Program-made: the position numbers and the translations under genes
Origin: Flavobacterium humi
GTDB lineage: Bacteria; Bacteroidota; Bacteroidia; Flavobacteriales; Flavobacteriaceae
DNA length: 64,000 nucleotides
Direction of reading: 5' to 3'
NCBI RefSeq assembly: GCF_004745595.1
Contig: NZ_SRLH01000006.1
Span: forward strand, 1-64,000
Shown here: positions 27,444 to 37,077 of the stretch, in pieces
How positions within the stretch are numbered: the stretch's first letter is position 1
Layout of the letters: every line of letters starts with the position of its first letter
The notes under the pieces: generated by a model
Told to the model about the DNA's origin: nothing
Database searches by the model: none
The model's input: the letters and a program-made list of their open reading frames with translations, nothing else

Positions 27444-28025
27444 ATGATAACACAGATTCAGGGAAAATTAGTTGAAAAATCACCTACGGAAGTTGTAATT
27501 GATTGTAATGGAGTGGGTTATCAAATCAATATTTCCCTGCATACTTTCAGTATATTGCCTAATACAGATTTTGTAAAACTGTTCACGCATTTATTGGTTA
27601 AGGAAGACAGTCATTCGTTATATGGATTTGTTGAAAAATCGGAGAGGGAAATATTCAAATTGCTGATTTCCGTTTCCGGGATTGGAGCGAACATTGCAAG
27701 GACAATGCTTTCATCGTTGGAACCCAAACAAATCATACATGCGATTGCTTCGGGAGATGTGGGCGTCATTCAATCTATAAAAGGGATCGGAGCCAAAACG
27801 GCACAGCGGGCTATCCTTGATTTGAAGGATAAAGTGTTAAAAATCTATGATTTGGATGAAGTTTCGATTTCGCAAAGCAATACAAATAAAGATGAAGCGT
27901 TATCTGCTTTAGAGGTTTTGGGATTTGTCCGGAAATCATCTGAAAAAGTGGTTGAGAAAATCGTTGCCGCTATGCCTGACGCTACTGTAGAAACAATTAT
28001 TAAACAAGCCTTAAAAAACTTATAA
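27444..28025 (+). CDS. ruvA: Holliday junction branch migration protein RuvA
   Basis: A 193-residue tetrameric Holliday-junction binder. It has the N-terminal OB fold (MITQIQGKLVEKSPTEVVIDCNG region), two helix-hairpin-helix motifs (SVSGIGANIARTML and IKGIGAKTAQRAI, about residues 75-130) and the C-terminal RuvB-binding three-helix domain (about 148-193). It is 3 bases upstream of sprA, so the two are co-transcribed, as in other Flavobacteriaceae. Confidence 0.96.
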   Translation: MITQIQGKLVEKSPTEVVIDCNGVGYQINISLHTFSILPNTDFVKLFTHLLVKEDSHSLYGFVEKSEREIFKLLISVSGIGANIARTMLSSLEPKQIIHAIASGDVGVIQSIKGIGAKTAQRAILDLKDKVLKIYDLDEVSISQSNTNKDEALSALEVLGFVRKSSEKVVEKIVAAMPDATVETIIKQALKNL

Positions 28026-28028
28026 TCG

Positions 28029-31000
28029 TTGAAGCACTATACTCGTTACAGATCAAGTTCGGTTGTTAAATTCAGTATTTCAGTACTGCTTTTTTTCATT
28101 TCCCTTGCTATGGATGCCCAGGTTGTCCCTACGGCCCAGGATACCGTTAAAGGATACAATACTAACAATTTGGAACTTCCTAACCCTAACAGTATTCTTG
28201 AAGCGTATACGTATGATCCCGTTACGGACAGGTACATTTATACCAAAACCTTTGAAGGCTTCAATATCGATTACCCGATTGTCCTGACACCGGACGAATA
28301 CCAGAAACTGATACAAAAGGAATCCATCCGGAATTATTTCCAAAAAAAATCAGACGCGATTGACGGCAAAAAAGAAGCCAGCAAGGATGCCAAAAAGGAC
28401 CTTTTGCCGCGGTATTATATCAATTCCAGCTTTTTTGAATCCATTTTCGGGAGCAATACCATTGATGTAAAACCGACCGGAACCGTTGAAGTCGATTTAG
28501 GGGCGAGGTATTCCAAACAGGATAACCCGGCTTTTTCCCCGCGTAACAGATCGAGTACAACCTTCGATTTCGACCAGCGTATCAGCTTGAGTTTACTCGG
28601 GAAAGTAGGGACAAAACTGAAGGTAAATGCCAATTATGATACGGAATCTACTTTTGCTTTCCAAAACCTGATCAAATTAGAATACACACCTACTGAGGAT
28701 GATATCCTTCAAAAAATTGAAGTCGGGAATGTAAGCATGCCTTTAAACAGTACCCTGATCCGTGGTGCCCAGAGTTTATTTGGTGTGAAGGCCCAGTTCC
28801 AGTTTGGTAAAGTGACAGTTACGGGTGTTTTTTCCGAACAGAAATCACAAACGAAAACAGTTACGGCCCAGGGAGGAGGAGCCATCCAGGAATTTAATCT
28901 TTTTGGGTTGGATTATGATGCAGACAGGCATTTCTTTATTGCCCAATACTTCAGGAACAAATACAACGAAGCACTGCTTCAATACCCGATTATCGATTCC
29001 AGGGTACAGATTACCCGAATGGAAGTTTGGATTACCAACAGGCAAAATAGGGTCACAACAGGACAAGACGGGAATAATCTACGAAACGTTATTGCCATTC
29101 AGGATTTAGGGGAAGCGGCCAGTACGGACCCGGAGCATCCTAATTCCGAAATTATAGGCATCAACCCGCCGGCGACATTTTTTAATGCTGTCGATGCGCC
29201 GGTAAATAACTCCAATAATAATTTCGACCCGACAAAAATCGGTATCGGGAACAGTAACCTGACTGCCGCTATCAGGGAAATAGCAACTTCCGGACAAGGT
29301 TTTACGGGAATTACGCCAGCTCCTTCCGAAGGGACGGATTATGCGAAGCTGGAAAACGCCCGGAAATTAACACCAAACGAATATACCTACCATCCGCAAT
29401 TAGGGTACATTTCCCTAAACCAGCGATTGACAAATGATGAGGTGCTTGCCGTAGCGTATCAGTATACCATTGGCGACCAGGTGTTCCAGGTGGGGGAATT
29501 CGGAACCGATGGGGTAGATGCCACTCAGGTAAATGCAGGTGTGCCAACAACCCAAAGTTTGATCCTTAAAATGCTTAAAGGGAATTTGGCAAGTGTCGAT
29601 AAACCGGCCTGGAAATTAATGATGAAAAACATCTACCAGATTCCGGGTGCGTATCAATTGGATCCTGCAGATTTCAAATTCAATATCTTATATACTGATC
29701 CGTCTCCATTAAACTACATAACGCCAACCACGTTGCCACTTCCGGCAGGTGTTGCGGAAACCCCGTTGTTGAAGGTTTTCAATTTGGATAAATTGAACTT
29801 CAATAATGACCCGCAAAATGGCGGTGACGGTTTCTTCGATTTTATTCCCGGAATGACAGTCGATACACAAAACGGGCGCATTATCTTTACCACAACAGAA
29901 CCTTTCGGAAAACTTTTGTTTGATAAATTGAGCGCAGGCCCGGGAGAAGATTACAACAATATCAATACCTATAACGATAACCAGAAGAAATATGTTTTCA
30001 GGAACCTGTACTACAAAACACAGGCCATAGCGTTGCAGGACAGTGATAAGAATAAATTCCAGTTGAAAGGGAAATTCAAATCCAGCGGCGGGGACGGAAT
30101 CTCCCTGGGAGCGGCGAATGTACCAAGAGGTTCGGTAGTCGTTACAGCCGGAGGAAGGGTTTTGCAGGAAGGAGTGGATTATAGCGTAAACTACCAGGCC
30201 GGGCGTGTGCAAATTTTAGATCCGTCGTTAAGGGCATCCGGCATCCCGATTGAAGTTTCCGTAGAAAACAATGCGGTTTTCGGGCAACAGACCAGACGAT
30301 TTATAGGAGTAAACGTAGACTATAAAATCTCGGATAAATTCCAGGTAGGCGCTACTTTGCTTAAAATGACGGAAAGGCCGTTTACCCAAAAAACAAATTA
30401 CGGCCAGGAGTCCATCAACAATATGATTTACGGATTTAACGGTAATTTCTCTACCGAAGTCCCGTTTTTCACACGATTGGTAAACAAACTGCCTAATATA
30501 GATACTGATGTGCCTTCGAATCTTTCGGTAAGGGGTGAAGTTGCCTTTTTAAAGCCCGGAACCCCAAAAATGGATAAATTTGAAGGAGAAGCCACCGTAT
30601 ATGTTGATGACTTTGAAGGTTCGCAATCTACTATTGATATGAAAGCGCCTTTGGCATGGACATTGTCCAGTGTCCCAAAAGGTTTCGACAATGGAGCTGC
30701 GGAAGATGATTTGAGTTATGGTGACAAACGTGCTAAACTTTCCTGGTATTCCATTGATCCTACTTTCTATACCGGGGACAGGCCTGCAGATGTAAACGAC
30801 AACGAAATTTCCAGTAACAACACCAGGAGGATTTACAGTAAAGAACTTTACCCGAATACGGATATTGCTGCCGGGGAAACCACGGTTGTTACCACGCTGG
30901 ACATGACCTATTATCCAACCGAAAGAGGACCGTACAATTTCAATCCGCTGTCCGTAAACAATATCCTGCCTAATCCGCAAAGTAATTTTGGAGGGATAAT

Positions 31001-34000
31001 GCGGTCGATAAATGCTACCAATTTTGAGCAGGCCAATGTGGAATATATTCAGTTTTGGATGCTTGATCCTTACTATGGAACGGCAAGTGATACGAATCCG
31101 GCCAATATAGGGAAACTGACATTCAACCTTGGGGAAGTTTCCGAAGACGTCTTGAAAGACGGACGTAAATTATATGAAAACGGACTGCCGGCCGGCGGGA
31201 CAAACCAGAACGTGATCAATACCAACTGGGGTAAGGTTCCTGCCGCACAATCATTAATTTATGCTTTTGATACCAATGAAGGCAACAGGGCGCAACAGGA
31301 CGTTGGTTTGAACGGTTTGTCTGATGCTGAAGAAAATATAAAATACCCTGCTTTTGCCGGAAATGACCCTGCTCAGGATAACTACCAGTACTTCCTTAGC
31401 GTTTCCGGGCCAATTTTGGAAAGATACCGTAATTACAACGGTTTGGAAGGCAACTCACCGGTGAATGTTTCGGATACCAACAGAGGTTCCACAACGACTC
31501 CGGATGTGGAAGATATCAACAGGGACAATACCATGAATACCATTGATGCGTATTATAAATTTTCTGTTGAAGTCAAACCGGGTATGGAAGTTGGTGATGA
31601 ATATGTTTCGGATGTCAGGAAAACAGAAGTTACATTAGCCAATGGAAGTACTACTGAGGCAAGATGGATACAGTTCAAAATTCCGATATTGGAAGCAACG
31701 GCCGCGAATATTGAAGGAGGGATTTCAGATTTCAAATCGATTCGTTTCATGCGTATGTTCATGTCCGGGTTCAGCGATAAAGTAACGATTCGTTTGGGTT
31801 CCCTGGATTTGGTACGTGGTGAGTGGAGAAGATTCAATGCCTCTTTGCAATTGCCGGCAGGAAACCTTCCTGTGAATGACGATCCTGCGGATGACCCGAC
31901 AGGTTTTGATGTCCAGGCTGTAAATATCGAAGAGAACGGTAACAAGGAGCCGGTGCGCTACGTAACACCTCCTGGTGTGGAAAGAGAGCAGATGTACAAC
32001 AACAATTCGGTAATCAATCAAAACGAGCAATCGCTTTTGCTGAAGGTATATGATAAGGCAGATCCTCAAAACGGTACCAAAGGTTTGGAGCAGGGTGATG
32101 CGAGAGCAGCGTTCAAGAATGTTGATGTGGACATGCGCCAGTACAACAAGCTTAAAATGTTCCTTCATGCCGAAGCTCTTAATAATGACTACGGTGATAT
32201 CACTAGAGAATTAAAGAATGATGAGATGCGGGCGTTTATCCGATTCGGTAACGACTTCACTGAAAACTTCTACCAAGTTGAAATCCCTTTAAAAGTAACC
32301 CCCAAAGGAGCCGGCAATGCTTCGGATGTTTGGCCGGAAGCGAACGAAATCGATTTGAAGACGAAGTTGCTTACCGCTCTTAAGATCCTCAAATTGCAAG
32401 GATCCTTAACACCGGATGCCAATGGTATTTCCTTTTTGGATGAAGACGATCCCCGTTTAGATCCGTCAGCATCCAGTAAATCCAATAAATTGACACTAGG
32501 GATCAAAGGAAACCCGAACTTTGGTTTTGTGAGGACTTTAATGGTCGGAGTCAAAAATACGAGAACGGGCCAGGACCAATTTATAAGAGGTGAAGTTTGG
32601 TTCAACGAATTGCGTTTGGCCGATGTGGACAACCAAGGCGGTATGGCTGCAATTGCCAGCGTAGATACAAATCTTGCAGATTTTATGACACTTTCCGCAA
32701 CGGGAAGAATGAATACGATTGGCTTCGGTGCCCTGGAACAAAGCCCTAATGAACGCAGCCGGGAAGATGCGCACCAGTATGATATTGTTACCAACATGAG
32801 TTTAGGGAAATTGCTTCCTAAAAAATGGGGAGTAGCGGTGCCGTTCAATTATGCAATAGGGGAAGAGATTATTACTCCTGAATACGATCCGTTTAACCAG
32901 GATATCAAGCTGAAGCAATTGATTGATGTGACTTCTGATCCGCAAGAGAAAAAGAACATTAAAAACCGTGCTATTGATTTTACCAAAAGAAAAAGTATCA
33001 ATTTTATAGGAGTAAAGAAAGAAAGGGCTCCAGAGCAGAAAGAACATTTCTACGATCCTGAAAACCTGACACTGGCCTATTCCTATAACGAAGTGGAGCA
33101 CCATGATTTTGAAGTGGAAAACCTGTTAGACCAGCAAGTGAGGACTTCGGCGGATTATGCATTTGCATTCAAGCCAAAACCGGTTGAGCCGTTCAAGAAT
33201 AATAAATTGATGAAAAAAAGCACGTATTGGAAACTTTTGAGTGATTTCAATTTCAATTACCTGCCAACCACCGTCAATTTCAGCTCGACTATCCTGCGTC
33301 AATTTAACAAGCAGCAGTTCAGGCAGGTTGAAGTGCAGGGAATCGGCATCGATCCTTTGTACAAGCGTAATTTTATGTTTAATTACAACTATGGATTCAA
33401 TTACAACCTGACCAAAGCCTTACGATTCAATTACACCGCGACGACAGCTAACCTGGTGCGGAATTACCTGGATGAGAACAACGATCCTATTGATGATTTC
33501 ACCATTTGGAACGATTACTGGAACATCGGGACGCCAAATCAGCACGCGCAGCAATTGACCCTTAATTATGATTTGCCAATCAATAAGATCCCGGTTTTTG
33601 CTTTTATAAAATCGGATTATACCTATACCGGCGACTACAGCTGGCAAAAGGCTTCTTTATTGGCACAGGAATTCAAAGGATATAATTTAGGGAATACCAT
33701 TCAGAATGCCAATTCACACAAATTGAATACGGCATTTAATATGGAAACATTCTATAAATATATTGGTTTAACCAAAAGGGGAACCAAGAAACCGGCTTCA
33801 AAACCTGTAACGGCCCCAAAACCGGGAGAGAAAATCGTGGCCAAGCCAAAAGTTAAAGACGACAAACCAAATATTTGGTTGGACGGCTTGATTGGAGTGG
33901 CAACCAGTATTAAAAATATCCAGATTAATTATACCGAGACTAACGGAACGATGCTTCCGGGCTATTTGCCTTCCATAGGGTTTTTGGGTTCATCCAAGCC

Positions 34001-35231
34001 TTCGCTGGGATTTGTTTTCGGCCTGCAGGACGATGTTCGTTTTGAAGCGGCCAAAAACGGCTGGTTGACCGATTATCCGGAATTCAACCAGAATTTCACA
34101 CAAGTGAAAAACAAGCAGGTTACGGCAAATGCCAATTTGGAAATATTCCCTGACCTGAAAGTTGACCTGATCGCAGACCGTATGCACGCAGAAAATTTCT
34201 CTGAACAGTTTGACGCTGTAGGAGATACTTACAATTCGCACTCGCCTTATAATTTTGGTAATTTCTCCATTTCGACCAATATGATCGGGACGGCATTTTT
34301 AAGAAGTGACGAAATAACATCAAATGCGTTCCAGCAATTTAGGGATAACAGGATTATTATCGCCAGAAGGTTGGCCGTTGCCAGAGGGATTGATTTGAAT
34401 AATGCAGCGAACCTTGATGCTGAAGGGTATCCGATAGGTTTCGGTAAGAATAACCAGGCTGTTTTATTGCCGGCTTTCTTAGCGGCTTATACTTCCGATT
34501 TCCGCAATGCGCCGGATGTTCCCCTGAGTTCATTCAGAAGTTTCCCTATTCCTAACTGGACAGTGAAATATACCGGATTGATGCGTTACAAATTCTTTAA
34601 GGACAAATTCAAAAGGTTCTCATTGCAGCATAGCTATAAAGCGGCCTATACTATGAATTCCTTCCGTTCTAACTTTGAATATGATAAGGATCCGGAATCG
34701 AAAGATGCCAACGGGAATTACCAAAACAAGATCATCATCTCAAATGTGAACCTGACCGAGCAGTTCAGCCCGCTGATGCGATTGGATTTCGAGATGAAGA
34801 ATTCGATCAAGATTTTGGCCGAGATGAAAAAGGACAGAACGCTTTCATTAAGCTTGGATAATAATTTGCTTACCGAACTTAAAGGTGTGGAATACATCAT
34901 AGGTCTTGGTTACCGTATTAAGGACGTCCAGATCCGATCCAGGCTGGCAGACAATGCCATGGGGATGATCAAGAGCGATATCAACCTAAGAGGAGACATT
35001 TCCTTTAGGAACAACAAGACAATTGTGCGTAACCTGGATTATGACAACAACCAGTTGGCGGGCGGACAGAACATCGTTTCGGCTAAATTGACCGGAGATT
35101 ATTCTTTCAGTAAAAACCTGACCACATTGTTCTTTTTCGATTATTCGTTCTCGAAAGCGGTGATCTCTACGGCGTATCCGCTGACCAATATCAGGGCTGG
35201 TTTTACATTGCGGTACAACTTTGGAAATTAA
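28029..35231 (+). CDS. sprA: type IX secretion translocon / gliding motility protein SprA
   Basis: A 2400-residue outer-membrane protein that forms the giant single-chain barrel through which T9SS cargo crosses the outer membrane; needed for gliding and secretion in Flavobacterium johnsoniae. A signal peptide (hydrophobic core about residues 14-28, ending near DAQ) precedes SprA N-terminal-type domains and very long beta-rich sequence that ends AGFTLRYNFGN. The first codon is TTG at 28029, three bases after the ruvA stop; I see no ATG that keeps the signal peptide intact. Around residues 1915-1940 there is a Lys/Pro-rich low-complexity insert (KPASKPVTAPKPGEKIV). Full length, unbroken. Confidence 0.96.
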   Translation: MKHYTRYRSSSVVKFSISVLLFFISLAMDAQVVPTAQDTVKGYNTNNLELPNPNSILEAYTYDPVTDRYIYTKTFEGFNIDYPIVLTPDEYQKLIQKESIRNYFQKKSDAIDGKKEASKDAKKDLLPRYYINSSFFESIFGSNTIDVKPTGTVEVDLGARYSKQDNPAFSPRNRSSTTFDFDQRISLSLLGKVGTKLKVNANYDTESTFAFQNLIKLEYTPTEDDILQKIEVGNVSMPLNSTLIRGAQSLFGVKAQFQFGKVTVTGVFSEQKSQTKTVTAQGGGAIQEFNLFGLDYDADRHFFIAQYFRNKYNEALLQYPIIDSRVQITRMEVWITNRQNRVTTGQDGNNLRNVIAIQDLGEAASTDPEHPNSEIIGINPPATFFNAVDAPVNNSNNNFDPTKIGIGNSNLTAAIREIATSGQGFTGITPAPSEGTDYAKLENARKLTPNEYTYHPQLGYISLNQRLTNDEVLAVAYQYTIGDQVFQVGEFGTDGVDATQVNAGVPTTQSLILKMLKGNLASVDKPAWKLMMKNIYQIPGAYQLDPADFKFNILYTDPSPLNYITPTTLPLPAGVAETPLLKVFNLDKLNFNNDPQNGGDGFFDFIPGMTVDTQNGRIIFTTTEPFGKLLFDKLSAGPGEDYNNINTYNDNQKKYVFRNLYYKTQAIALQDSDKNKFQLKGKFKSSGGDGISLGAANVPRGSVVVTAGGRVLQEGVDYSVNYQAGRVQILDPSLRASGIPIEVSVENNAVFGQQTRRFIGVNVDYKISDKFQVGATLLKMTERPFTQKTNYGQESINNMIYGFNGNFSTEVPFFTRLVNKLPNIDTDVPSNLSVRGEVAFLKPGTPKMDKFEGEATVYVDDFEGSQSTIDMKAPLAWTLSSVPKGFDNGAAEDDLSYGDKRAKLSWYSIDPTFYTGDRPADVNDNEISSNNTRRIYSKELYPNTDIAAGETTVVTTLDMTYYPTERGPYNFNPLSVNNILPNPQSNFGGIMRSINATNFEQANVEYIQFWMLDPYYGTASDTNPANIGKLTFNLGEVSEDVLKDGRKLYENGLPAGGTNQNVINTNWGKVPAAQSLIYAFDTNEGNRAQQDVGLNGLSDAEENIKYPAFAGNDPAQDNYQYFLSVSGPILERYRNYNGLEGNSPVNVSDTNRGSTTTPDVEDINRDNTMNTIDAYYKFSVEVKPGMEVGDEYVSDVRKTEVTLANGSTTEARWIQFKIPILEATAANIEGGISDFKSIRFMRMFMSGFSDKVTIRLGSLDLVRGEWRRFNASLQLPAGNLPVNDDPADDPTGFDVQAVNIEENGNKEPVRYVTPPGVEREQMYNNNSVINQNEQSLLLKVYDKADPQNGTKGLEQGDARAAFKNVDVDMRQYNKLKMFLHAEALNNDYGDITRELKNDEMRAFIRFGNDFTENFYQVEIPLKVTPKGAGNASDVWPEANEIDLKTKLLTALKILKLQGSLTPDANGISFLDEDDPRLDPSASSKSNKLTLGIKGNPNFGFVRTLMVGVKNTRTGQDQFIRGEVWFNELRLADVDNQGGMAAIASVDTNLADFMTLSATGRMNTIGFGALEQSPNERSREDAHQYDIVTNMSLGKLLPKKWGVAVPFNYAIGEEIITPEYDPFNQDIKLKQLIDVTSDPQEKKNIKNRAIDFTKRKSINFIGVKKERAPEQKEHFYDPENLTLAYSYNEVEHHDFEVENLLDQQVRTSADYAFAFKPKPVEPFKNNKLMKKSTYWKLLSDFNFNYLPTTVNFSSTILRQFNKQQFRQVEVQGIGIDPLYKRNFMFNYNYGFNYNLTKALRFNYTATTANLVRNYLDENNDPIDDFTIWNDYWNIGTPNQHAQQLTLNYDLPINKIPVFAFIKSDYTYTGDYSWQKASLLAQEFKGYNLGNTIQNANSHKLNTAFNMETFYKYIGLTKRGTKKPASKPVTAPKPGEKIVAKPKVKDDKPNIWLDGLIGVATSIKNIQINYTETNGTMLPGYLPSIGFLGSSKPSLGFVFGLQDDVRFEAAKNGWLTDYPEFNQNFTQVKNKQVTANANLEIFPDLKVDLIADRMHAENFSEQFDAVGDTYNSHSPYNFGNFSISTNMIGTAFLRSDEITSNAFQQFRDNRIIIARRLAVARGIDLNNAANLDAEGYPIGFGKNNQAVLLPAFLAAYTSDFRNAPDVPLSSFRSFPIPNWTVKYTGLMRYKFFKDKFKRFSLQHSYKAAYTMNSFRSNFEYDKDPESKDANGNYQNKIIISNVNLTEQFSPLMRLDFEMKNSIKILAEMKKDRTLSLSLDNNLLTELKGVEYIIGLGYRIKDVQIRSRLADNAMGMIKSDINLRGDISFRNNKTIVRNLDYDNNQLAGGQNIVSAKLTGDYSFSKNLTTLFFFDYSFSKAVISTAYPLTNIRAGFTLRYNFGN

Positions 35232-35296
35232 TTTTCAAAAACCCTGATTTTTAAGTTGAATAATTTTACTTTTGCTTGAATTTAATTAATAAAAAA

Positions 35297-35677
35297 ATGA
35301 ACATACCAACTAACTTAAAGTACACGAAGGACCACGAATGGGTAAGTATAGAAGGCGATATCGCTACAATAGGAATCACTGATTTCGCTCAGAAGGAATT
35401 AGGGGATATCGTTTATGTAGAAGTGGAAACCCTGGACCAGACATTAAAGCAAGACGACGTTTTTGGAACGGTTGAAGCGGTAAAGACGGTATCGGATTTA
35501 TTCCTGCCGCTTTCGGGTGAAATCATCGAGTTCAACGAGCAGCTGGAAGTAACTCCTGAGGTTGTAAACGAAGATCCATATGGAAAGGCCTGGATGATTA
35601 AAGTGAAAATTTCCGATGCTTCTGAAATTGAAAACTTACTTTCAAGCGATGACTATAAAAACCTTATTGGCGCCTAA
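35297..35677 (+). CDS. gcvH: glycine cleavage system protein H
   Basis: A 126-residue lipoyl carrier of the glycine cleavage system. Lys63 in GTVEAVKTVSDL is the lipoylation site, and the KYTKDHEWVSIEGD start and NEDPYGKAWMIKV end are classic. The frame opens at a TTG at 35276, but TACTTTTG just upstream (35268-35275) could be a -7 promoter element, and the ATG at 35297 gives the standard length. Its 3' end overlaps the vanZ-like gene by 29 bases. Confidence 0.95.
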   Translation: MNIPTNLKYTKDHEWVSIEGDIATIGITDFAQKELGDIVYVEVETLDQTLKQDDVFGTVEAVKTVSDLFLPLSGEIIEFNEQLEVTPEVVNEDPYGKAWMIKVKISDASEIENLLSSDDYKNLIGA

Positions 35678-36038
35678 TAAAAATGCGATTTGGATTGCGG
35701 TATGCTGGACTTTTTTAATTCTTTATTTGAGTTTTAAAAACCCTTCTTCAGAAGAGGAAATGTTTTTCTTTCCCAATGCAGACAAGCTGGTCCATTTTAC
35801 GTTTTATTTTGTGCTGGTCATTTCCTGGTTCCGATACCTTGCTTTTAAAAGGAAAAATGACCGGAAGATGAAAATCATATTGGTTTCTGCAGCGGTTTTT
35901 TTAGGGATCTGTGTCGAAATAGGACAGAGTTGCCTTACCGAAACCCGGCAGGGAGATGCCCTGGATGCTTTGGCCAATTCAGTTGGTGCTATCGTTGGCA
36001 TCTTGATTTGTTCGAGTTTTTTGGAACCTGAAAAGTAA
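35649..36038 (+). CDS. VanZ family protein
   Basis: A 129-residue membrane protein with about four helices. The VanZ pattern is clear: NADKLVHFTFYFVL, then EIGQSCLTETRQGDALDALANSVGAIVG. The family is named for a glycopeptide-resistance accessory protein, but most members have no known role, and resistance should not be assumed. I use the ATG at 35649, inside the end of gcvH; the longer frame from 35616 adds residues that do not fit the family. Followed by a terminator. Confidence 0.83.
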   Translation: MTIKTLLAPNKNAIWIAVCWTFLILYLSFKNPSSEEEMFFFPNADKLVHFTFYFVLVISWFRYLAFKRKNDRKMKIILVSAAVFLGICVEIGQSCLTETRQGDALDALANSVGAIVGILICSSFLEPEK

Positions 36039-36056
36039 TTACATACTTGTATAGAT

Positions 36057-36079
36057 AAAAGCGGCATTTGCCGCTTTTA
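36057..36079 (+). terminator. Terminator after the gcvH-vanZ unit
   Basis: AAAAGCGGCA and TGCCGCTTTT form a compact hairpin 19 bases after the stop. Confidence 0.8.
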
Positions 36080-36214
36080 TTGTTTATGGCTTCCCTTTGT
36101 AGCGTTTTTTAGTAATTCTGGTGTGAAAAATGACAGTACAAGAAAAGAAATGGCAAGCTTTTTTATTGAAATGGGGAATTTTCGTATTATTGTCAAGCCA
36201 TTAAAACGAACGTT

Positions 36215-37003
36215 ATGAGTCATTCTACTCTTTGTCTTAACTGTAACCATCTTGCCTCGGATAAGTTTTGTTCCCACTGCGGGCAAAAAACCGATACGCA
36301 CCGCATTACCTTAAAGCATTTCCTTTTCCATGATATATTGCATGGCATATGGCATTTTGAAAAAGGAATCTTGTTTACGGTCAAGGAAGCTTTGGTACGT
36401 CCCGGAAAAGCAGCCCTGGATTATATAGCAGGCAAACGCATCCGCTATTACAATGTGTTTTACCTGGTGCTTATCCTGATTGGGCTTACTCTTTTTATGT
36501 CCCATTATCATGACAGCCTTTCGGAGGTTTATATCGCATCGGAAACAAAAGCGGAAAACAACGCGACAGGGAACAAGATTGCCTCTTTCATGAGCAGTTA
36601 TGCCAAAGTTATCCTCTTCTCTTTTATTCCCTTGTTTGCCTGTAACAGCCTCATGCTTTTCAGGAGGAAGAAACTCAATATCAGTGAGCATTTTATTGTG
36701 GCCGGAATGGTTTTTTTGGGCGTAATGCTGATTACGGTTTTTGGACAGGCCCTGAGTTTCCTTGATTTCACCTATCTTGATGTCGTGTCTGTATTTTTGG
36801 ACTTTATGACGCCTGTTGCTATTTTGGCGTATACGGTGTATAGTTATTTTTCAGCGTTTAGAAGTGACTATCCGGTTTGGTCTTTTGGCTGGCGGATGGT
36901 ATTGTTTATAGTACTTATAGGCATCGAATTGATAATTTTTTTCGTTCTTCTGGTAGGTTTTGTAACCCATTGGAAATACGGATCGATCAGTTATCACGGG
37001 TAA
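36215..37003 (+). CDS. DUF3667 domain-containing membrane protein
   Basis: A 262-residue protein. The N-terminus has a zinc ribbon, Cys7-x2-Cys10 ... Cys19-x2-Cys22 (CLNCNHLASDKFCSHCGQKT), followed by the DUF3667 segment (HFLFHDILHGIWHFEKGILFTVKEALVRPGKA) and five or so membrane helices. Widespread in Bacteroidota, function unknown. Single gene, convergent with rpoN. Confidence 0.85.
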   Translation: MSHSTLCLNCNHLASDKFCSHCGQKTDTHRITLKHFLFHDILHGIWHFEKGILFTVKEALVRPGKAALDYIAGKRIRYYNVFYLVLILIGLTLFMSHYHDSLSEVYIASETKAENNATGNKIASFMSSYAKVILFSFIPLFACNSLMLFRRKKLNISEHFIVAGMVFLGVMLITVFGQALSFLDFTYLDVVSVFLDFMTPVAILAYTVYSYFSAFRSDYPVWSFGWRMVLFIVLIGIELIIFFVLLVGFVTHWKYGSISYHG

Positions 37004-37023
37004 TAGCCGTGACGATATTACAT

Positions 37024-37062
37024 AAAAAAAACCTAATGCCATTTCGGGAATTAGGTTTTTCT
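37024..37062. terminator. Bidirectional terminator between DUF3667 gene and rpoN
   Basis: AAACCTAAT / ATTAGGTTT with a 12-base loop, flanked by an A-run and a T-rich run. Confidence 0.78.
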
Positions 37063-37077
37063 TTTTATACTTTGGAT

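Noticed and set aside
35649..36038. VanZ-like protein as a glycopeptide-resistance gene.
   Set aside because: No other van genes are present; VanZ-family proteins are widespread and mostly unrelated to resistance.
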